Shown piece after piece: positions 58,981-64,000 of a DNA stretch of 64,000 nucleotides. Numbering within the stretch: position 1 is the first letter of the stretch; each line of letters starts with the position of its first letter. The notes below the pieces were generated by a model that was given only the letters and a program-made list of their open reading frames with translations, was not told the DNA's origin and ran no database searches. The position numbers and the translations under genes are program-made. The stretch comes from Zeugodacus cucurbitae (Eukaryota > Arthropoda > Insecta > Diptera > Tephritidae), in the NCBI RefSeq assembly GCF_028554725.1, contig NC_071671.1:7678001-7742000 (forward strand). Direction: 5' to 3'.

Positions 58981-61637
58981 TTCGTTTCGAACCGAGACTT
59001 GTTAATGAACCGAATATTTTGAAAATTGTATATTATATTAAGTGAATTCGTTGTATGAATAAATGAATTATTATTTGGATATGTTATCAGAATAATATAG
59101 AAACATAAAATAAATGAATGTTTCGGAATTTTATTGTTGTAAAACAAAGATCCATAGATCCATTAGGAAAACATCAAATCTTTCTAATATCTCTAGAGTT
59201 CGACATTTTCCAAGCAACTATCGCAAGATGGAAACGGCAGCGTCGATTTATTCAACATTAATTCTAATTGGCCTGTGATTGGATTATAAAGTAATGGTCG
59301 TTAGCTAAAGAATCCAATGTGAATTTGGGAGACTGACGATGATCGAATCTTGAACATTTAACCGACCAAGATTTTTCAACTCGGCAGCTTTCCTTAAAAT
59401 TATTTGGCCGCTACAACAACCGTAACAAAAAAAAAAACAACAACAACAACATGGGAGATTCAAATTGAGATTACTGAAACTAAGTTTGAGTTAAAAATAC
59501 CGGCAACTGAAGATAAATTATATTCAATTTTATAAAAATTATAAATACTTTTAACAGGGTTGCCAACAAGCACTAAAACTTCATTCATATTCACTTCCAA
59601 CTGGACCCATATGTTTTTTAACCGTCGCGAACGCGCTCTAAGCCAAGTTTGAGTTGGCTTTAAACCGGTTTATGGCCCAACAGCTATGGATTTGAGTAAT
59701 TTCCTCCACAGCAGCGAACAGTTAACGTGAAGACATTGAACGAAATGAATGTGGTGAACGGTGTTGGAAGTACTTTATTGCCGTTTTCGCGCTCGTAGAC
59801 ACACACAAATATTTATTATACTGGAGTTGTGCGTAAGTTTGACTGTATGTGCGTACTACAACTGGAGAGTACATCTGTGTGTGTGTGTGTGTAAATACCA
59901 GCCTATGAAAATATTACAAATTAAGTATTGGAATTTTATGGTACAACTTTACGCCTGCGCTTTTGATAACGCCAAAACAACTTTCGCATAGTGAAATTTA
60001 TGCAACGCCAAATAATAAAAATTGTGTGAATATGACAATTTGATGAACATAATTTTCCTGTGATTTGGTTTAAAGAAGTGTGCTGTGTGGCTCAAAATAT
60101 ACATGCGAACGCGCCTATGTGTGTGTGTGTATGCAAGTGTTTTTGTATGCGCAATTCGTAGGCTTAAGACACCAGTGGGAATCAATAGCCTACATACTAG
60201 CGCACAAACAAACAAACATACATATTTTCACACATACATAGAATTTTATGCGAATTTTATACAATATTCGCCAATTGGAATGTAAATCTACAAGCATAAA
60301 TTAGAAATTTGCATGGAAAATATATAAATTATTAAAAATACAGTTAAAACTATGTGCATTACGGTTAAATAACTAAGTGTATGTACTGCATAACACCGAA
60401 AAAAAACGGTGTACGGTAAATATGCATGCATGCATATGGAGGCCTATTTTTTAGTGGCCCAACAGAGTGTTGTGAAAAAAACCACAAGTAAACAGTTAAT
60501 GAAGGCCAATGGCATTGGTGGTAGCTAACTAATCTTGCGTTATATTGTTCGTGTCGTAGCTCGCTTTACACAGGCGCAGAGCGAATTATTGACTTATGAA
60601 CATATTGCCTTTAACTTTTCATATATTATATTTGCTTATTGATGTTTGATATGCAAAACACGCTGTGGTCAGACTTAATGAAAGAGATATAATACTAAAT
60701 CAAAACAATGAAATAAAATAAAATAAATAAAAGGAATGAATGAAAATAAATGACAAAGTGCGATAGTGTATGAGACGGGACGCAATTTCGGGTGTCTTAC
60801 AATAAATTGATAAAATTTGATTGTTAAAGGCTTAAGACTTACACAAAGAAATATACAGACTATGTATATAAATAAATTAAAAAAAGAAAGTATTGTTTGA
60901 ACAAAAAAAAAAAAACAACAACAAATAAAAAATAAAAATAATAGAAAAAATATAGAAAATAATAAATTAAAATACAAATAATTTTTGTTTTGCTAAAAAA
61001 TCAGAAAAATTTGTACTAATTATTTTGAAGCAACCTGAAAATTAATATTTGTTAGTTTATTCTGTTTTTATAAATAAAATATTATTAAATTTATTAACTT
61101 TTTACTTATAAAAATATTTTTTTACTAATTTAACAAAAATTAAAAAAAAAATAATACATTATTTTGAAATTAATAAAATATTATATTTTTTTACACAAAA
61201 TATAAATTAATTTTATATTATTATATTTGTATAATAATATTATTAAAATTAATATTTTATTTTTATATTTTTTTTTTATTAAAAATTTATATTTTCAATT
61301 GAAAATTCAATGAATAATAACTTCTTAATAACAATATTCACAAACAATGTATTAGTTCATTATTAAATTATCTTTTTTTTTAGTGGTTTAAATAAATTGA
61401 ACATGAATCCGAAATATATATATAAAATTAAAAAATAAAAAATTTAAATTATAAAAAAATATTTTTTATTAAAAAATTTAAAGTAATATTTTTTAAACTA
61501 TTTTTTATATCATGACTTTTTTATTCTCATGATATAATTTTTTTAAATGAAGGATTAAAGAAAAAGTAACACTAATTTTGTATTATTGTTATATTATTTT
61601 TTATAAAAAAAATATATTTACAATCTTTTTTTATTAA
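58981..61637. other. Intergenic DNA between Aha1 and diego
   Basis: TG/CA tracts at 59876-59894 and 60118-60130, long A/T runs at 60700-61620, and a segment at 59700-60300 of mixed composition that may hold the diego promoter or a noncoding exon (a GTGC|GTAAGT donor is at about 59829). No coding region supported. Confidence 0.35.
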
Positions 61638-61978
61638 GTCTACAACTTTGCTTCCGCCGTTTTTTTTTGTAAATTTAAGGCTTTTTTCACTTAGGACAGC
61701 CTCACCGTACGTATCCGAAAGCATTCGATGAGCCTCAGCCGCACTTTTCTGGGAATTAAAAAAGAAAAGCAAAATTTCCCGCAAATGTCGAGAATTCGGC
61801 TCAAAAAGTGATATTTTCAGTTGAGAATAAGTCTGGGATGCAAACAGATCTCTACAAATATTTTGTTGGGTTTATGTTGACACAAATGTCCAAGATCGAT
61901 ATAAAAAAATGGGTTTAATCGGCCAGTGCTTGTACCTAGAGACATCTATTGGAAAACGGCGGAAGCAAAGTGGTAGAC
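61638..61978. mobile_element. Mariner-derived MITE, 341 bp, 26-bp inverted ends
   Basis: GTCTACAACTTTGCTTCCGC... at 61638-61663 is the inverse of ...GCGGAAGCAAAGTGGTAGAC at 61953-61978, 25 of 26 positions identical. Minus-strand residues LFFFNSQKSAAEAHRMLSDT YGEAVLSEKS (61680-61785) are the start of the mariner helix-turn-helix domain, so this is an internally deleted mariner. It is a third mariner lineage in the window and lies upstream of diego. Confidence 0.8.
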
Positions 61979-62611
61979 CAATATAAATATTTAAGGATTT
62001 TTTCAAAAAATTTACTTTAATACAGAGCAAATATCGCTCAATTTAAATTTTGTTAGGTTTCTAATGAACTTTTTCGGGACACCAAAAGCAAAAATGTTCT
62101 ATCTACATCTTAAGAGACCACAGAACAAAGCTGGGTAGATTTGTTTATAAGATAGTTCGATTTAATATATTCTAGAACACAGAATAACAGTTTGTCCTAG
62201 TCATTTTTATTTAAACAAAAAATAATCTCAATTGGAATTACCAAATTTCTAAGGTACTATCTTGATTACGGCATTTACGAAAATTATTGACACATATTAA
62301 AATATTGAAAAACAATTGAAAACGTTTTGAAGGAAATTTATGAAATTGATACCGTCTTTTAAATAAATTTCTTAATTTGATCAGAGCAAATCTCCGTATT
62401 TCGAACAAGCAAACCAAGGGTACTAATGGTGTGAAGCTATGAGTAACATCATAAAGCCATGAGTTTATTTTTCAAAGCTTTAGATCAATTCTAATCTCAT
62501 AATAATCTCGACTTACTGAAAATGTTATCAAATATAAAATTGAACATTAAGAATAAGAGAAATTTAGCTGGAGGAATCTGGTTTTAATCATTCCATATCT
62601 GTTTCTTACAG
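61979..62611. other. Upstream intron or leader of diego
   Basis: AT-rich, no coding. Ends with a TTTCTTACAG acceptor at 62611, which opens the exon holding the diego start codon. Confidence 0.4.
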
Positions 62612-62652
62612 ATACCACATGAAATATCAACTGCTTGAGATCAGAGTACACT

Positions 62653-64000
62653 ATGCTGCCAAATACGATTAGTCAGGTAAGCGAAATAATCACTTAACCT
62701 AAGAGCATTACTCACATCAAGCTTTACTTAAATTAACAGGACCGCGGTAAAGATTGGACCAGCCTGCACGAGGCTGCCGCCAATGGCAATGAGGAAATGC
62801 TACAGACGCTGCTCGCTGGCAATGCAGATACTAGCGCTAAGGAGACCAAATTAGGTAATACACCACTGCATGAAGCGGCGTCTCGCGGTTTCAGTCGCGC
62901 GGTAAAGTTGCTCTGCGCACCCAAACCCAATGTGAAACCGCCTGCGAAGAGTAAGAAGAAGGAGGAAACAGCGAAACAAAGTCGAGGCGGCACAACACAA
63001 AATGCAACGCTGGGCCTACAGAACTTTGCCGGTTTTACCGCGCTACATTTGGCGGCACAGAATGGACATAATCAAAGTTGTAGAGAATTGTTAATGGCTG
63101 GCGCCAATCCGGATATTGAGAATTATGTAAGCGGACGATTTTTGGGTATTCAATGAACTTGATTAAATCTTAATTATCTTTTGCGTTCCTTAGTATGGCG
63201 ACTCAGCGCTGCACACGGCCTGCCGTTATGGACACGCAGGCGCCGCACGCATACTGCTCTCCGCCTTTTGCGACGTCAATAAGAAGAATCTGAATGGTGA
63301 CACGCCTTTGCATATAACCAGCGCTATGGGTAGGCACAAATTGTCGCGCATATTGCTGGAGGCCGAAAGTGAAATCAATATACGCAATTCACAAGGCGAA
63401 ACGCCGCGCGACATAGCAATACGTAAGGGTTTCGGCAAAATATTGGACATCTTAGATAATCCGCATCGCATACGCAATAAGAAAGGCAAACCGACAACGG
63501 GTGAGGAGGATAAAACGAAAGCTGCACCATGCACGTCGAAAACGCATGCGAATGAGGTCAGTTGGTCGCCATACGGCTGTCATTACTTTCCTGATATGCG
63601 TGCATTTCCATCCCCTAAATTGGAGACATTACCCAAAGAGCCACTGAAGCGCGGCGAACAATACTATTTAGATCTCGCCGGACATATACGCAAGGGGCCG
63701 ATCGGTATTGGTAATATCTGTTACTGCGGTCCATTCTTCAAGCACATCGAGGATAAAATCAACTCAAATAAGCGACACCTGCGCAAGTACGTACACAATG
63801 CCAAGGAACATTTGGACGATAAGGTGCAAGCGTTGGCGGCGCGTACAAATCATCAAATTGAGAAGTTGACGCGCACCATGATCGCCGATCGTGTGGAATG
63901 TCAAACACGACGTTTATATTTGGAGAACTATTTGAAACGTGGCGATCCCTTACGTTTAACGGCGGACGTTACGACGCGTGGACGGGAGGCGCGTGAAATA
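62653..64000 (+). CDS. dgo: Diego (ANKRD6/Diversin family ankyrin-repeat protein), 5' part
   Basis: Exons 62653-62676 (MLPNTISQ), 62740-63126 and 63194 to the window edge join with GT-AG sites in phase 0; 406 residues are visible. An in-frame TGA at 62620-62622, within the same exon, supports ATG 62653. Ankyrin repeats are DWTSLHEAAANGNEEMLQTL, NTPLHEAASRGFSRAVKLL, FTALHLAAQNGHNQSCRELL, DSALHTACRYGHAGAARILL, DTPLHITSAMGRHKLSRILL and ETPRDIAIRKGF. Repeat 2 carries a long K/Q-rich insertion (PKPNVKPPAKSKKKEETAKQ). After the repeats, IRKGPIGIGNICYCGP...KHIEDKI and the helical stretch to MIADRVECQTRRLY match the ANKRD6 C-terminal region. Diego is a core planar-cell-polarity protein acting with Frizzled and Dishevelled at the cell cortex. 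Human ANKRD6 has more N-terminal repeats, so upstream coding exons cannot be excluded. Confidence 0.85.

Noticed and set aside
59761..60285. Short frames near TG-repeats between Aha1 and diego
   Set aside because: Microsatellite-derived residues (CVCVCV), no homology; at best noncoding leader.
1..64000. CRISPR array, tRNA or rRNA genes
   Set aside because: The tandem repeats have no regular repeat-spacer layout, and no A/B-box pair or rRNA-like block was seen by eye; a tRNAscan/Infernal run would be needed to be sure.

Overview
The window is nuclear DNA of a brachyceran fly, most likely a tephritid fruit fly (Bactrocera/Zeugodacus/Ceratitis type). The grounds are: spliced genes with GT-AG introns whose proteins closely match Drosophila muscarinic receptor A, Aha1 and Diego; very AT-rich noncoding DNA with CA/TG and (TTG)n microsatellites; and a mariner whose catalytic spacing is DD41D, the spacing of the rosa family described from Ceratitis. 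It is sparse in genes. Five protein-coding loci can be supported: (1) the last two exons of an unrecognised, probably nuclear protein, 16569-17491 (+); (2) a two-exon gene for a small MGC-start, stathmin-domain-like protein, 31684-34435 (+); (3) the muscarinic acetylcholine receptor A gene, four coding exons, 44711-47946 (-), with a 5' UTR exon ending at 48205 and possibly a further one near 53215; (4) Aha1, the Hsp90 co-chaperone, four exons, 57457-58720 (-); (5) the 5' half of the ankyrin-repeat planar-polarity gene diego, from 62653 and running off the right edge (+). A decayed gene fragment with a housekeeping-type promoter lies near 28.0-28.45 kb.

The rest is mostly repeats. There are AT satellites (1-475, 24170-25560, 34600-36110), a 300-bp-class tandem repeat (2851-3625), two 5'-truncated LINEs ending in CCTAA repeats (10129-11124, 38003-38932), two fragments of a second LINE family (4399-4852, 48420-49440), and a Helitron with intact ends (21179-22758). 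There are also three mariner remnants (25814-26758, 42467-44265, 61638-61978), three pogo-like TA MITEs, six copies in three families of TTAA-flanked MITEs, and three copies of a 1.2-1.3 kb repeat (R1-R3) with a fixed internal layout. Several are nested: a LINE sits in R1 with an 11-bp target duplication, and R2 sits in a mariner.

No functional link between the genes is visible; they are neighbours rather than a pathway. The receptor gene has a long 5' noncoding region, roughly 48-56 kb, filled with repeats. Aha1 and diego diverge, with the region between them holding promoter-like motifs. I found no CRISPR array, tRNA, rRNA or bacterial-type system. The most unusual signal is a 30-40 bp 'sentence' that recurs, diverged, in at least three otherwise unrelated repeat families and the Helitron of this window.
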